From Lonsdalea populi (GTDB lineage: Bacteria; Pseudomonadota; Gammaproteobacteria; Enterobacterales; Enterobacteriaceae), in NCBI RefSeq assembly GCF_015999465.1, contig NZ_CP065534.1, forward strand, positions 3,795,708 through 3,859,707: a DNA stretch of 64,000 nucleotides, written 5' to 3'. The stretch's first letter is position 1. Every line of letters starts with the position of its first letter. Shown here one piece after another: positions 42,617 to 51,659 of this stretch. Made by a program: the position numbers and the translations under genes. The notes beneath the pieces are model-generated. The model saw only the letters and a program-made list of their open reading frames with translations, was not told the DNA's origin and searched no databases.

Positions 42617-43602
42617 TTGAGGTGATGAAAACCGGTTCGTTAAATACCATTCAGGATCTTGGCCGCACCGGCTTTCGCCATATCGGCGTCTCGGTCAGCG
42701 GAGCGATGGATGCGCTGGCGCTGCGCGTCGGCAATCTTATGCTGGGCAATGGCGAAAACGCGGCCGGGATCGAAGTGCAGCTTTTCCCTTTCCGCGTGCG
42801 TTTCACCGATGATGGCGCCATCGCCCTGACCGGCGCCGATTGCCGCGCCGCTCTGGACGGCAAAGCGCTCCCGCCCTGGTGGGCCTGCGAGGTGCAGGCC
42901 GGACAGGTGCTGGAGATGTCGTATCCCCGCCAGGGCGTCCGCGGTTATCTGTGCGTGGCGGGGGGGATTGATGTTCCCGTGGTCATGGGGTCGCGGAGCA
43001 CCGCGCTGCGCGGCAACTTCGGCGGGTTGGAGGGCCGACCGTTGACGCAGGGCGACCGCCTGCAGACGGGAGACGCAAGCCCATGTTCGCTGCCGCCGGG
43101 CGGCATTGGCGCCGTGCCGCCGTCGGTGGCTTTGGCCGACCTCTTTCCGGTCAGCCCGGAAGGCGTCATTCAACTACGGGCGATCCCCTCCGGCGAATTC
43201 GACCTGTTTGCCCACGACGCCGCGCGGTTCTGGTCGCAGTCATGGACCATATCCCGGCACAGCAATCGCACCGGCTATCGCCTGAGCGGCGAGCCGCTCG
43301 TCCCGTCCCGAACGGTGGAAATGCGCTCCTACGGGTTAATCCCCGGCATTGTGCAGGTGCCTCCGGCGGGAGAACCCATTATTCAGCTGAGTGACGCCAA
43401 TACGGCGGGCGGCTATCCTAAAATTGCGGGCGTCATCGAAGACGACCTCTGGCGATTGGGTCAGGCGCAGGCGGGCGATCGCCTGCAATTGGTTGAAAGC
43501 GATGCCGCCGAGGCGATTGCCGTCAACCGCGCGGTGAACGCGTATTTGCTTGGCGTCTCCCGCAGCTGTCATCAGGTCTCTGCCGCGGCGCTGAACGGCT
43601 AG
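42613..43602 (+). CDS. pxpC: 5-oxoprolinase subunit C
   Basis: 329 residues, KipA/allophanate hydrolase subunit 2 family (biotin-dependent carboxyltransferase-like). N-terminal IEVMKTGSLNTIQDLGRTGF and late IIQLSDANTAGGYPKIA are family signatures. GTG start inside the pxpB stop. It ends 280 bp before the convergent aminotransferase; an ATGCCGCG/CGCGGCAT hairpin at 43624-43655 may end the transcript. pxpA is not here but 3.5 kb further on. Confidence 0.92.
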   Translation: MIEVMKTGSLNTIQDLGRTGFRHIGVSVSGAMDALALRVGNLMLGNGENAAGIEVQLFPFRVRFTDDGAIALTGADCRAALDGKALPPWWACEVQAGQVLEMSYPRQGVRGYLCVAGGIDVPVVMGSRSTALRGNFGGLEGRPLTQGDRLQTGDASPCSLPPGGIGAVPPSVALADLFPVSPEGVIQLRAIPSGEFDLFAHDAARFWSQSWTISRHSNRTGYRLSGEPLVPSRTVEMRSYGLIPGIVQVPPAGEPIIQLSDANTAGGYPKIAGVIEDDLWRLGQAQAGDRLQLVESDAAEAIAVNRAVNAYLLGVSRSCHQVSAAALNG

Positions 43603-43824
43603 ATCGCCGCCGGTCGGTTTTTCATGCCGCGAAGCCGTCCATCAGGCCGCGGCATCACCGCTGGCGGGCTGCCGCCACTTCTTTTCGATGATCGGTTCTC
43701 CCTGCTTCCGCGCCGCGCTCCCCCCAATGATTCCTCTTTGACAACGCCGAGTCCGGCGGCATGACGTGCTGCTGAAAGGGATTCCGTGGGCGTCGGATTT
43801 GGCTATCGTATGGCCTGCGGGCAT

Positions 43825-43853
43825 AAAAAAACGGGGCGCAACATCGGCCCCGT
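43825..43853 (-). terminator. Intrinsic terminator of the aminotransferase gene
   Basis: Read on the minus strand, ACGGGGC and GCCCCGT form a 7-bp stem followed by TTTTTT. It lies 29 bp after the stop. Confidence 0.9.
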
Positions 43854-43881
43854 CCATCCGTCGGCTTCGGTGAGGCGGCGT

Positions 43882-45084
43882 TTAGCGCATCCCTTCGCAA
43901 AAGGCCGCCAAGCGGTCGCAACCTTTTTGCAGTATCTCCATGCTGGTCGCGTAGGAGAGGCGGAAGAACGGGCTCATGCCGTAGGCCGAGCCCTGTACCG
44001 TCACCACGTGGTGTTCTTCCATCAGCGCCATCACGAAGTCGGCGTCGTTGGCGATGTAGCGGCCGCCCTGGGTGGTTTTGCCGATAAACGCGGCGATGTT
44101 CACGAACAGGTAAAAAGCGCCCTGAGGTTTGTGGCACAGCAGACCATGAATGGAGGTCAGGCGTTCCAACACATAGTCGCGCCGCTGGCGGTAAATCTCC
44201 GCGCGCTCTTTCAGCAGATCCTGCGGGCCGTCGAGTACCGCGACGGCTGCGGCCTGAGTGAGCGTGGTCACGCCGCCGGCATTCTGCGTATTGACGTTGC
44301 TCATCGCTTTGATCAGATCGCTCGGTCCGCCGCAGAAGCCCAGCCGCCAGCCGGTCATCGACCAGGCTTTGGAGACGCCGTTGACCGTCAGGACACGCTC
44401 TTGCAGGCGGGGTTCGACTTCCGCCATCGTGCAAAAGGTCACGTCGTCGTAAATCAAGTGCTCATAAATATCGTCGCTCAGGATCCAGATGTCGGGATGT
44501 CGCAGCATGACGTCCGCGATGCCCTGCAAATCGGCCCGGCTGGCGACCGAACCGGTGGGGTTACTAGGGTAGTTGAGCAGCAGCCATTTGGTTTTCGGGG
44601 AGATGGCCGCTTCGATGTCTTCCGGGTAAGGCTTAAAGTCATTTTCCTGCGGACAAGCGACGGGGACCGGAACGCCGCCGGCGAATTTCACGATATCGGC
44701 GTAGCTGATCCACGACGGAGACGGCAGCAGCACTTCGTCGCCTGGATTGATCGTCGCCATAAAGGCGTTAAAGATAATCTGCTTGGCGCCGCCAGCGGTG
44801 ACGATCTGACTGATGTCGTAGTCCAGATGGTTGTCGCGCTTGAACTTACGCTGAATGGCCGCGCGCAACGCCGGTGTCCCGTCGGTGGGCGGATAGCGGG
44901 TATCGCCCGCCAGCGCGGCGGCGTAGGCGGCCTCCGTGGCATGTCGCGGCGTGAGGAAATCCGGTTCGCCGGTAGATAAGCCAATAACGTGGATACCTTG
45001 TGCGGCGAGATCTCGCGCTTTCTGCGTCATAGCCACAGAAGCGGATACGGTGACATTTTTTAGGCGATCGGCAATTTCAGGCAT
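43882..45084 (-). CDS. Class I/II pyridoxal-phosphate aminotransferase
   Basis: 400 residues. Fold type I enzyme of the subgroup that includes bacterial aspartate/prephenate aminotransferases: STGEPDF near residue 38, NYPSNPTGS at about 173, SDDIYEHL at about 204, and the PLP Lys in VNGVSKAWSMTGWRLG at about 236. Close to pxp genes it could move the amino group of glutamate released from 5-oxoproline. The exact acceptor is unknown. Divergent from nac across a 381-bp spacer. Confidence 0.85.
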   Translation of the reverse strand: MPEIADRLKNVTVSASVAMTQKARDLAAQGIHVIGLSTGEPDFLTPRHATEAAYAAALAGDTRYPPTDGTPALRAAIQRKFKRDNHLDYDISQIVTAGGAKQIIFNAFMATINPGDEVLLPSPSWISYADIVKFAGGVPVPVACPQENDFKPYPEDIEAAISPKTKWLLLNYPSNPTGSVASRADLQGIADVMLRHPDIWILSDDIYEHLIYDDVTFCTMAEVEPRLQERVLTVNGVSKAWSMTGWRLGFCGGPSDLIKAMSNVNTQNAGGVTTLTQAAAVAVLDGPQDLLKERAEIYRQRRDYVLERLTSIHGLLCHKPQGAFYLFVNIAAFIGKTTQGGRYIANDADFVMALMEEHHVVTVQGSAYGMSPFFRLSYATSMEILQKGCDRLAAFCEGMR

Positions 45085-45300
45085 GTGCGGAGATTCCAGT
45101 CAGTCAGGGGCGTCATGCCGGCGCGGCCTGCAAAGGCAGGAGCAGGCGAGCGGCACGGTGCGAAAAGCAGGTCGATGGATGACCCTGGTTGGGAAGAGCA
45201 TAAAAGTGAATCCAGCGCAGAGGCCAATAGCGCTTTGTTGTGGTGACATAACCTAATGCAATGGTTGTGCGTGTCGGCGCAGCGTAAGGGGTTGCCGTCT

Positions 45301-45317
45301 TGCATCACCATGGTGCA
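45301..45317 (+). promoter_or_regulatory. NtrC-type binding site upstream of nac
   Basis: TGCATCACCATGGTGCA matches the 17-bp NtrC consensus TGCACCAAAATGGTGCA at 14 positions and keeps the dyad symmetry. It lies about 110 bp upstream of the sigma54 promoter, a usual enhancer distance. Confidence 0.7.
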
Positions 45318-45411
45318 AACGGAGGGACGAAGCGCGTAAGACAAGGCAAGCGAATAGGAGCTAACCGGCTGAAATCCTTATCTGTATCTCGTCTTTTCAT
45401 GGTCGTGCGCG

Positions 45412-45428
45412 CTGGCCCCAATCTTGCT
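45412..45428 (+). promoter_or_regulatory. Sigma54 promoter of nac
   Basis: CTGGCCCCAATCTTGCT fits the -24/-12 consensus (TGGC, seven bases, TTGCT), with GG and GC exactly ten bases apart. The start point would be near 45438, leaving a leader of about 27 bases to the nac ATG. Known nac genes of enterobacteria have such promoters. Confidence 0.8.
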
Positions 45429-45465
45429 TTGATTAAGGTCAAGACCCCGCAGTGAGGAAGCCACT

Positions 45466-46389
45466 ATGAATCTCCGTCGGCTCAAATACTTCATCAAAAT
45501 CGTTGACGTGGGCAGCCTGACGCAGGCCGCTGATGTTCTTCATATCGCGCAACCCGCTCTCAGCCAGCAGTTGGCGACGCTGGAAGGCGAGGTCAATCAG
45601 CAGCTGTTAATCCGCACCAAGCGCGGCGTCACGCCGACCGAAGCGGGCAAAATTCTTTATACGCACGCACAGGCGATCCTGCGTCAGTGCGATCAGGCGC
45701 AAATCGCCATCGACGGCGCCGGGCTGACCATTTCGGGCAGCGTGTCCGTCGGTCTGGCCCCGGGGACGGCCGCCCAGCAGCTGGCGCTGCCGCTGATGAA
45801 GGAAGTGCATCGGCAGCATCCCGGCATCGTGCTGTATTTCAATGAAAACTTCGGTACTACGCTGAGTGAACTCATCATGAACGGGCGTATGGATATGGCG
45901 GTGATTTACGGCAGCCGTGAGATCCACGGCCTGCGCTTTATGCCGCTGATGAAGGAAGACCTCTATTTTGTCTGTCCACACGGGCTGGACGCGCCGAAAA
46001 GCAGCATTTCGCTGGCTGACGCCGCGCGCTACGACCTGTTCCTGCCGCGAATTTACAATACGATGCGCAAGGGGGTGGACGATGCCTTTGTTCAGGCGGG
46101 CATATCCTACAAGGTCCGCTGCGAAATCGAGTCGCAAACCACGCTGAATGCCGCCGTGGGCGAAGGGTTGGGCTGTACGATCATGCCGGAGTCCGCCGCG
46201 CGCGCCATGCTACAGGCCAGTAACGCTTGGATGGCGAAGATTGTCGATCCGAACATTCAGGTCTCCCTGACGTTTTGCATGTCGGACCACCTGCCGCTCT
46301 CGCAGCCCGCGAAAGTCGTCAAAGACATCCTGTTATCGCTGATGGTGAAACGTACCACGGACAACCGTCCGCTGGCGCTGGTGGGGTAA
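45466..46389 (+). CDS. nac: LysR-family nitrogen assimilation regulator Nac
   Basis: 307 residues. The DNA-binding domain (MNLRRLKYFIKIVDVGSLTQ at the start, with HIAQPALSQQLATLE as the recognition helix and TKRGVTPTEAGKILY after it) is nearly identical to enterobacterial Nac; the effector half is less similar. Nac connects NtrC-activated control to sigma70 promoters. The sigma54 promoter and NtrC-like site upstream support the call. Likely targets include the flanking pxp genes, which is inference. A 262-bp spacer follows (46390-46651), with no gene seen. Confidence 0.85.
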   Translation: MNLRRLKYFIKIVDVGSLTQAADVLHIAQPALSQQLATLEGEVNQQLLIRTKRGVTPTEAGKILYTHAQAILRQCDQAQIAIDGAGLTISGSVSVGLAPGTAAQQLALPLMKEVHRQHPGIVLYFNENFGTTLSELIMNGRMDMAVIYGSREIHGLRFMPLMKEDLYFVCPHGLDAPKSSISLADAARYDLFLPRIYNTMRKGVDDAFVQAGISYKVRCEIESQTTLNAAVGEGLGCTIMPESAARAMLQASNAWMAKIVDPNIQVSLTFCMSDHLPLSQPAKVVKDILLSLMVKRTTDNRPLALVG

Positions 46390-46651
46390 TAAGTCTCCCT
46401 TATCGTCGCAAAGCGAAACCCTCTTACCGAATCAACCTGTCGCCACGTTAGAGTGCGGATATCCCCAGTACGCCGGGGCGATGGGCGATGGGCGGTTGTC
46501 GGACGTCGGCGACAGGCGACGATTCCGGTCGTATTTGCGTTTTTGCCTGCCAACGTCCTCCTTTCCTGTGTTGACCGCCGGTCTGTCCAGCTACCCACGG
46601 GAAGCGCCCGTCGCGTGGCGAAATGATGTCGGATGAGTTGACAGGATATTT

Positions 46652-47080
46652 ATGCAAAACAGCCCATTAGCACTCCGGGAGCTACGCGCGGTGGCCCACA
46701 CGATGCGCCGCTCGGGGTTAACCCAGATAGAGATCGGCGGCAGCGATTACCATGTTCGCCTGAGGTTTGAACCGGCTTGCGATGTCTCGGCTGCGATGTC
46801 CGCGGGCGCGCGGACAGGCGAAGAGGGGCCGCAGACGGAGATTCTGCGGGCCTGCCTGCCCGGCACGGTCTGTTTGCAGTATCCGGGACGCGATGAGACG
46901 TTTGTTTCGCTCGGCGCCACAGTCCGGCAAGGGGCGCTGCTGGCGCTGCTGAAGGTTGGGCTGGCCTACCTGCCGGTGCTGAGTCCGGCCGATGGCACGG
47001 TAACGTCGATGCCGGTCAGGCAAGGCTATGTGGTCGAGTATGACAGCGTCATTCTCACCCTGAGAAAAACAGAGGCTTAA
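46652..47080 (+). CDS. Biotinyl/lipoyl-carrier-like protein (AccB type), atypical
   Basis: 142 residues. The N-terminus (LRELRAVAHTMRRSGLTQIEI) looks like the AccB helical region; the C-terminal 75 residues follow the biotinyl-domain pattern (LPGTVCLQ, GATVRQG, SPADGTVTSMPVRQGYVVEY). At the carrier hairpin the usual AMKM is LLKV: Lys101 is there but both Met positions differ. No biotin carboxylase gene is nearby. It shares a base with pxpA (TAATG), as carrier-like genes do in some pxp operons. Whether it is biotinylated is open. Confidence 0.75.
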   Translation: MQNSPLALRELRAVAHTMRRSGLTQIEIGGSDYHVRLRFEPACDVSAAMSAGARTGEEGPQTEILRACLPGTVCLQYPGRDETFVSLGATVRQGALLALLKVGLAYLPVLSPADGTVTSMPVRQGYVVEYDSVILTLRKTEA

Positions 47081-47880
47081 TGATGAAATCGATAGATTTG
47101 AATGCCGATATCGGCGAAGGCTTCGGCGACTATCAGATCGCGGACGACGCGGCGCTGATGCCGCTGATCACCTCGGCCAACGTCGCCTGTGGGTTTCATG
47201 CCGGCGACGCGGCGATCATGGCGAAAACCGTCGCGCTGGCCAAACAACATGATGTCGATCTCGGCGCCCACGTCGGTTTTCCCGATCTGATGGGATTCGG
47301 CCGCCGTCGTATGCAGATCGACCCGGACACGCTGGCGCACTACGTCACCTACCAGCTTGGCGCGCTGTCGGCATTCGCCCACGCGGCGCGTTACCCGCTG
47401 ACGCATATGAGCTTTCACGGCGCCCTCGGCAACATGGTCTCGGAAGATGAGGCGCTGGCCGACGTCCTGCTGCGTGCGGTCAGAACCTTCGATCCGAACA
47501 TGATTATCAGCACGATGGCGGGAAATGCGGTGGATCGCGTGGCGCGACGTCTTGGCTTACGCGTGGTGTGCGTTTTCCTGGCCGATCGCGCTTATGAAAG
47601 CGACGGGCTTTTGGTCAGCCGCGCCAAGCCGGGCGCGGTCATTCACGATACGGAACAGGTCAAGGCGCGTGTTCGCCGTTTGCTGACGGAAGACACGATC
47701 GAGAGCATCGAGGGCGACACGCTGACGCTCGACGTCTCCTCGATTCTGGTCCACGGAGATACGCCTGAGGCGATCGAGATGGTCAAAACGCTGCGCGCGA
47801 CGATTGAAGAAACCGGCCTGCGTATTGCGCCGATCTCCGAGCAAATTCGGCAGCAGAGCTGGGAGAAAACCGCGTTATAA
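47080..47880 (+). CDS. pxpA: 5-oxoprolinase subunit A
   Basis: 266 residues, LamB/YcsF family. Begins MMKSIDLNADIGEGFGDY, with SANVACGFHAGD at about residue 33 and LGAHVGFPDLMGFGRR at about 62, the metal-type active-site loops. With PxpBC it opens 5-oxoproline to glutamate. Unlike the common pxpBCA order, it is separated from pxpBC by the aminotransferase and nac genes. Two adjacent ATGs; the first overlaps the carrier gene stop. Confidence 0.93.
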   Translation: MMKSIDLNADIGEGFGDYQIADDAALMPLITSANVACGFHAGDAAIMAKTVALAKQHDVDLGAHVGFPDLMGFGRRRMQIDPDTLAHYVTYQLGALSAFAHAARYPLTHMSFHGALGNMVSEDEALADVLLRAVRTFDPNMIISTMAGNAVDRVARRLGLRVVCVFLADRAYESDGLLVSRAKPGAVIHDTEQVKARVRRLLTEDTIESIEGDTLTLDVSSILVHGDTPEAIEMVKTLRATIEETGLRIAPISEQIRQQSWEKTAL

Positions 47881-47999
47881 GTCGCCCTTATCGCCTCAAA
47901 CCGTTTATGTCTTATACCTGCCTGTATTTACTGGATAGAGTCGAAAAAAGGGCCGGTCTCCCGCACAGGGAGGCGCTGCCGTTGATCAGGAGAGTTGAA

Positions 48000-48752
48000 A
48001 TGCCGTTTTCAGATTACAAAACCGCGCTGGTAACCGGCGCATCCGCCGGGATGGGCGAAGCGATTGTCGAACGTCTATGTCAGGAGGGGCTGACGGTCCA
48101 TGCCGTGGCCCGTCGTGAGGAACAACTGGCGGCGCTGGCCGTGCGTACCGGCTGTATTCCTCATGCTATCGACGTCAGCGACACGGATGCGCTGACGCGC
48201 CTGTGCAGTGGACTTCAGGTCGACGTGCTGGTGAATAATGCGGGCGTTTCCCGCCCAGGCTCGATTCTTGATGCCGACGAGGAGGCGATCGACACTCAGG
48301 TGGACGTCAACCTGCGGGCGGTGCTGCACCTCTGTCGACTGCTGGTGCCGGGTATGGAAGCGCGGGACTGCGGGCACGTCATTAACGTCACCTCTATCGC
48401 CGCGATCTACAACTTCAACGGCAACTCCATTTACCACGCGACCAAAGCAGGCGTACATGCCCTGTCGCGCCAGCTGCGGGTGGACTGCTGCGGCAAGCGG
48501 GTTCGTGTGACCGAACTCTGCCCCGGCCGCGTCGCGACCGATATTTTCGGCAACGTGACGGGCGATCGGGAGGGCGCGCGCCGCCGTTTTATCGACGGCT
48601 TCGAGCTACCGCAGCCGAAGGATATTGCCGATACGGTGGCGTTTGTGATTGCCGCGCCGGTCGCCGTCAACTTCGGCCATATCGAGATCATGCCTACGCT
48701 ACAGGTACCGGGTGGTCTTTCGACCCTGCGGCCGGGCGAGTCCGTAGAGTAA
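48000..48752 (+). CDS. Short-chain dehydrogenase/reductase
   Basis: 250 residues from the ATG after CAGGAGAGTTG; an upstream in-frame start at 47907 has no ribosome-binding site. VTGASAGMGEAI cofactor loop, VLVNNAG at about 77, catalytic Ser and YHATKAG (Tyr-x-x-x-Lys at about 144). Closest in style to YdfG-type 3-hydroxy acid dehydrogenases. Its role in the pxp locus is not known; it may act on a hydroxy acid imported or formed there. Confidence 0.85.
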   Translation: MPFSDYKTALVTGASAGMGEAIVERLCQEGLTVHAVARREEQLAALAVRTGCIPHAIDVSDTDALTRLCSGLQVDVLVNNAGVSRPGSILDADEEAIDTQVDVNLRAVLHLCRLLVPGMEARDCGHVINVTSIAAIYNFNGNSIYHATKAGVHALSRQLRVDCCGKRVRVTELCPGRVATDIFGNVTGDREGARRRFIDGFELPQPKDIADTVAFVIAAPVAVNFGHIEIMPTLQVPGGLSTLRPGESVE

Positions 48753-48782
48753 TCGCCGCGAGGCGCTGAGGGGGACTAAACG

Positions 48783-49478
48783 ATGACGCTCGATTTTTCC
48801 GCTGTATTCACCGGTCAATTCGGATCGATGATCGTCGAGGGGGCCGTCGTTACCCTGAAGCTGGCATTAGGGTCCTGGCTGCTGGCCATGACGCTGGCGC
48901 TGCTGTTGGTCGTGATCCGTCTGACGCATAAACGCACGGCGGTTTTCCTGGTGTCGTCCTACGTGTCTTACCACCGTAACGTGCCGACGCTGATCCAGCT
49001 GATGATGTGGTACTTCGCGATCCCCACGCTGCTGCCGGAGTCGGTGCAGATGTGGATCAACGACTTCAACGCGGAGTTCCTGTTCTCGATGTTTGCGCTT
49101 GGCCTGTGTCAGGCCGCCTATTTCTCCGAGGATATCCGCAGCGGACTGCGGGCGATCCCGGACGGGCAGAACGAGGCGGCGCGCGCGCTGGGCATGAGCT
49201 ACGGTCGCGCGATGCGACTGGTGATCCTGCCGCAGGGGCTGCGCAACTCATTGCCGTCGTTAATCAACCACACCGTGCTGCTGTTCAAGAACACCAGCCT
49301 GGCGATGGTCATCGGCGTCGCGGAGCTGACCTACGTCACCCGCGATATCGAAAACCAGACGTTTCGCACCTTCGAGTCCTATCTGGTGGCCTCCGTCGGC
49401 TATTTGGTCTTCTCTTTGCTGCTGATGGGGGCTGGTGCTCTGCTGGCTCGCCATTTCCAGCGCGTCTATGCGAGGTAA
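48783..49478 (+). CDS. Amino-acid ABC transporter permease
   Basis: 231 residues, GlnP/HisM family with about five membrane segments. The ATPase-contact loop is EAARALGMSYGRAMRLVILPQ at about residue 127, and NHTVLLFKNTSLAMVIGVAEL near 160. GGGGGACTAAACG precedes the ATG. Forms one importer with the next two genes; the binding protein at 41 kb is the likely partner. Confidence 0.88.
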   Translation: MTLDFSAVFTGQFGSMIVEGAVVTLKLALGSWLLAMTLALLLVVIRLTHKRTAVFLVSSYVSYHRNVPTLIQLMMWYFAIPTLLPESVQMWINDFNAEFLFSMFALGLCQAAYFSEDIRSGLRAIPDGQNEAARALGMSYGRAMRLVILPQGLRNSLPSLINHTVLLFKNTSLAMVIGVAELTYVTRDIENQTFRTFESYLVASVGYLVFSLLLMGAGALLARHFQRVYAR

Positions 49479-49482
49479 TCCC

Positions 49483-50238
49483 GTGGCCGATATCTTCACG
49501 ATTTTGCACGACAACGGGATGCTGTTTCTGATGGGGCAGTATCCGAATGGTCCCCTCGGCGGCGTGCTGTGTACGTTATTGATCTCCCTGCTGGCGATGC
49601 TGTTCGCTTTCCCGGTCGGCATGCTGCTCGGCATGGCGCGTATTTCCCCTTTCCGCTGGTTACGCTGGCCGGCGGCCTGCTGGGTCTACGCGCTGCGCGG
49701 CATTCCGCTGCTCATGGTGGTGTTCTGGACCTACTTCTGCATCCCTTTGCTGATCGGCCATAACATCAGCGGCTTCGCGACGATGCTGTGCACGCTGGTG
49801 ATTTATGAAAGCGCCTACATCGCCGAGATCATTCGCGGCGGCATTCAGGCGCTGCCGTCCGGGCAGTACGAAGCGTCGCGTGCGTTGGGCATGAGTTACA
49901 TTAAAACCTTCCGCATGGTGATCCTGCCTCAAGCGCTTTACAACACGTTGCCCAGTCTGGTGAGCCAACTGGTGTCCATCATCAAGGACAGCACGCTGGG
50001 CTACGTGATCAACGTGCCGGAGCTCACCTTCGCCGCCAATCAGGTCAACAATCAACTGCTGACCAAGCCGTTTCAGGTGTTCGCCATTGTGGCGCTGAGC
50101 TACTACGTCATCTGCTTCAGCCTGACGTGGTTGGCCAACCGGCTGGAAGCGCACGTCGAGCGCAAGCGACGTAATGAAAACCCCGCAGGCACGCCGACTG
50201 AGAAAACTGAATTATTGACCGAAACACCGTCGCTATAA
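49483..50238 (+). CDS. Amino-acid ABC transporter permease (second subunit)
   Basis: 251 residues from GTG at 49483, which has GAGG seven bases upstream and lies four bases after the previous stop; ATG at 49468 inside the previous gene is an alternative. HisMQ-type with contact loop [21 protein letters not shown] at about 130. The N-terminal region resembles the permease encoded at 31.1 kb. Confidence 0.86.
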   Translation: MADIFTILHDNGMLFLMGQYPNGPLGGVLCTLLISLLAMLFAFPVGMLLGMARISPFRWLRWPAACWVYALRGIPLLMVVFWTYFCIPLLIGHNISGFATMLCTLVIYESAYIAEIIRGGIQALPSGQYEASRALGMSYIKTFRMVILPQALYNTLPSLVSQLVSIIKDSTLGYVINVPELTFAANQVNNQLLTKPFQVFAIVALSYYVICFSLTWLANRLEAHVERKRRNENPAGTPTEKTELLTETPSL

Positions 50239-50245
50239 GGAATGC

Positions 50246-50986
50246 ATGATGAGACCAATGATTATGTTTAACCGGGTCAGCAAATGGTATGGCGATTATC
50301 AGGCGTTGACTGATTTGAATGCCGAGATCAAAAGCGGCGAGGTCGTGGTGGTCTGCGGACCGTCGGGGTCCGGCAAATCGACGCTGATTCGGACGGTCAA
50401 CCGACTGGAGCCGATTGAAAAAGGGCAAATCCTGTTCGACGGCATTGATATACACGGCACCAGCACCCGTCTCAACCAGCTGCGCACCCGAATTGGCTTT
50501 GTGTTCCAGAATTTCAACCTGTTCCCGCATGTCTCGGTCATGGACAACATTATGATGTCGCCGGTGAAGGTACTGGGCGTCAAACGTTCGGACGCGCGCA
50601 GGCATGCAGGCGAACTGCTGGAGCGCGTGGGGTTGTCACACAAGGCGAATGCCTATCCGGCCCAGCTTTCCGGCGGTCAGCAGCAGCGCGTGGCGATAAC
50701 GCGCGCGCTGGCGATGAAGCCGCCGGTGATGCTGTTCGACGAACCGACCTCGGCGCTGGACCCGGAGATGGTGGGGGAGGTGCTGAGCGTGATGCGCGGG
50801 CTGGCGCAGGAAGGTATGACGATGATGTGCGTGACCCATGAGATGAATTTCGCCCGCGAAGTGGCGGACACCGTCTGGTTCATGGATCAGGGGCAGATTC
50901 TGGAGAAGGCCGCGCCTGAAAACTTCTTCCGATCGCCGCAGCATCCGCGCGCGCAGCGCTTTTTGAGCGATCTTCGCCAACACTAA
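50246..50986 (+). CDS. Amino-acid ABC transporter ATP-binding protein (GlnQ type)
   Basis: 246 residues. Walker [10 protein letters not shown] at about residue 38, Q-loop FQNFNLFPH, signature [14 protein letters not shown] at about 142, Walker [15 protein letters not shown] at about 165, H-loop VTHEMNF. It is the only amino-acid-type ATPase in the window, so it could also serve the ATPase-less importer at 29-32 kb. Confidence 0.93.
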   Translation: MMRPMIMFNRVSKWYGDYQALTDLNAEIKSGEVVVVCGPSGSGKSTLIRTVNRLEPIEKGQILFDGIDIHGTSTRLNQLRTRIGFVFQNFNLFPHVSVMDNIMMSPVKVLGVKRSDARRHAGELLERVGLSHKANAYPAQLSGGQQQRVAITRALAMKPPVMLFDEPTSALDPEMVGEVLSVMRGLAQEGMTMMCVTHEMNFAREVADTVWFMDQGQILEKAAPENFFRSPQHPRAQRFLSDLRQH

Positions 50987-51005
50987 GGCTCATCCATCGT
51001 GGAAC

Positions 51006-51045
51006 GACATCGCGCCGTCGCTGGTGAATACGACGGCGCGATGTC
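51006..51045. terminator. Long perfect hairpin between convergent genes
   Basis: GACATCGCGCCGTCG (51006-51020) and CGACGGCGCGATGTC (51031-51045) form a perfect 15-bp stem with a ten-base loop, between the ATPase gene and kdpC. Lacks a T run on either side, so it probably blocks read-through mechanically or with Rho. Confidence 0.7.
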
Positions 51046-51066
51046 ATTTGACGCTTCCCGGTTTTT

Positions 51067-51648
51067 TTACGGACGGTTTTTTTGTAATTCGTCCAGCGCC
51101 ATATTCAACGCCAGCACATTGACCACCGGTTCGCCCAGAAAGTCGGGGCGCGGCTGCTGCGTGTGCTTATCCACCAGCCGCCGCACGTCGCCTTCCGATA
51201 GATGGCGGGCCGACGCCACCCGGGGGGCCTGCCATAGCGCGGCCTGGGGTGAAATGTGCGGATCCAGACCGCTGCCGGAGGCGGTGACCAGCTCGACGGG
51301 AACCAGGCCGCTCGCCTGCGGATTGGCGGCGCGCAGGTCCGCCACGCGCTGTTTAACGGCCTCGTCCTGCGCCGGATTGCTCGCCGCCAAATTGCTGCCG
51401 GAAGAGGCCTGCGGGTTGTACGGCGTGTCGGCGGTTGCCGACGGACGGCCGTGGAAATAGTCCGGCCGAGTAAAGTGCTGGCCGATCAAGGCTGAGCCGC
51501 GAAGTTGACCGTCGCGAACGATCAGCGACCCGCCGGCGGTGTCCGGAAAGGCCCACTGGGATAACGAAGTCGTCAACAGCGGATAGGCTGCGCCGGTGAT
51601 GATGGCCAGCAGGCAAAACAGGGAAAGCGTGGGACGTATCAGGTTCAT
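51067..51648 (-). CDS. kdpC: Potassium-transporting ATPase subunit C
   Basis: 193 residues; E. coli KdpC is 190. One N-terminal membrane segment ([21 protein letters not shown]) then a periplasmic domain with [20 protein letters not shown] and [14 protein letters not shown], family signatures. The start is the ATG 11 bp after kdpB; a longer frame lies in kdpB. It should be followed by kdpDE in many genomes but is not here. Confidence 0.96.
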   Translation of the reverse strand: MNLIRPTLSLFCLLAIITGAAYPLLTTSLSQWAFPDTAGGSLIVRDGQLRGSALIGQHFTRPDYFHGRPSATADTPYNPQASSGSNLAASNPAQDEAVKQRVADLRAANPQASGLVPVELVTASGSGLDPHISPQAALWQAPRVASARHLSEGDVRRLVDKHTQQPRPDFLGEPVVNVLALNMALDELQKNRP

Positions 51649-51659
51649 ACTTTGGCTCC

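Noticed and set aside
43786..44979. 397-codon plus-strand frame opposite the aminotransferase
   Set aside because: Antisense to a clear PLP enzyme; no start signal or motif.
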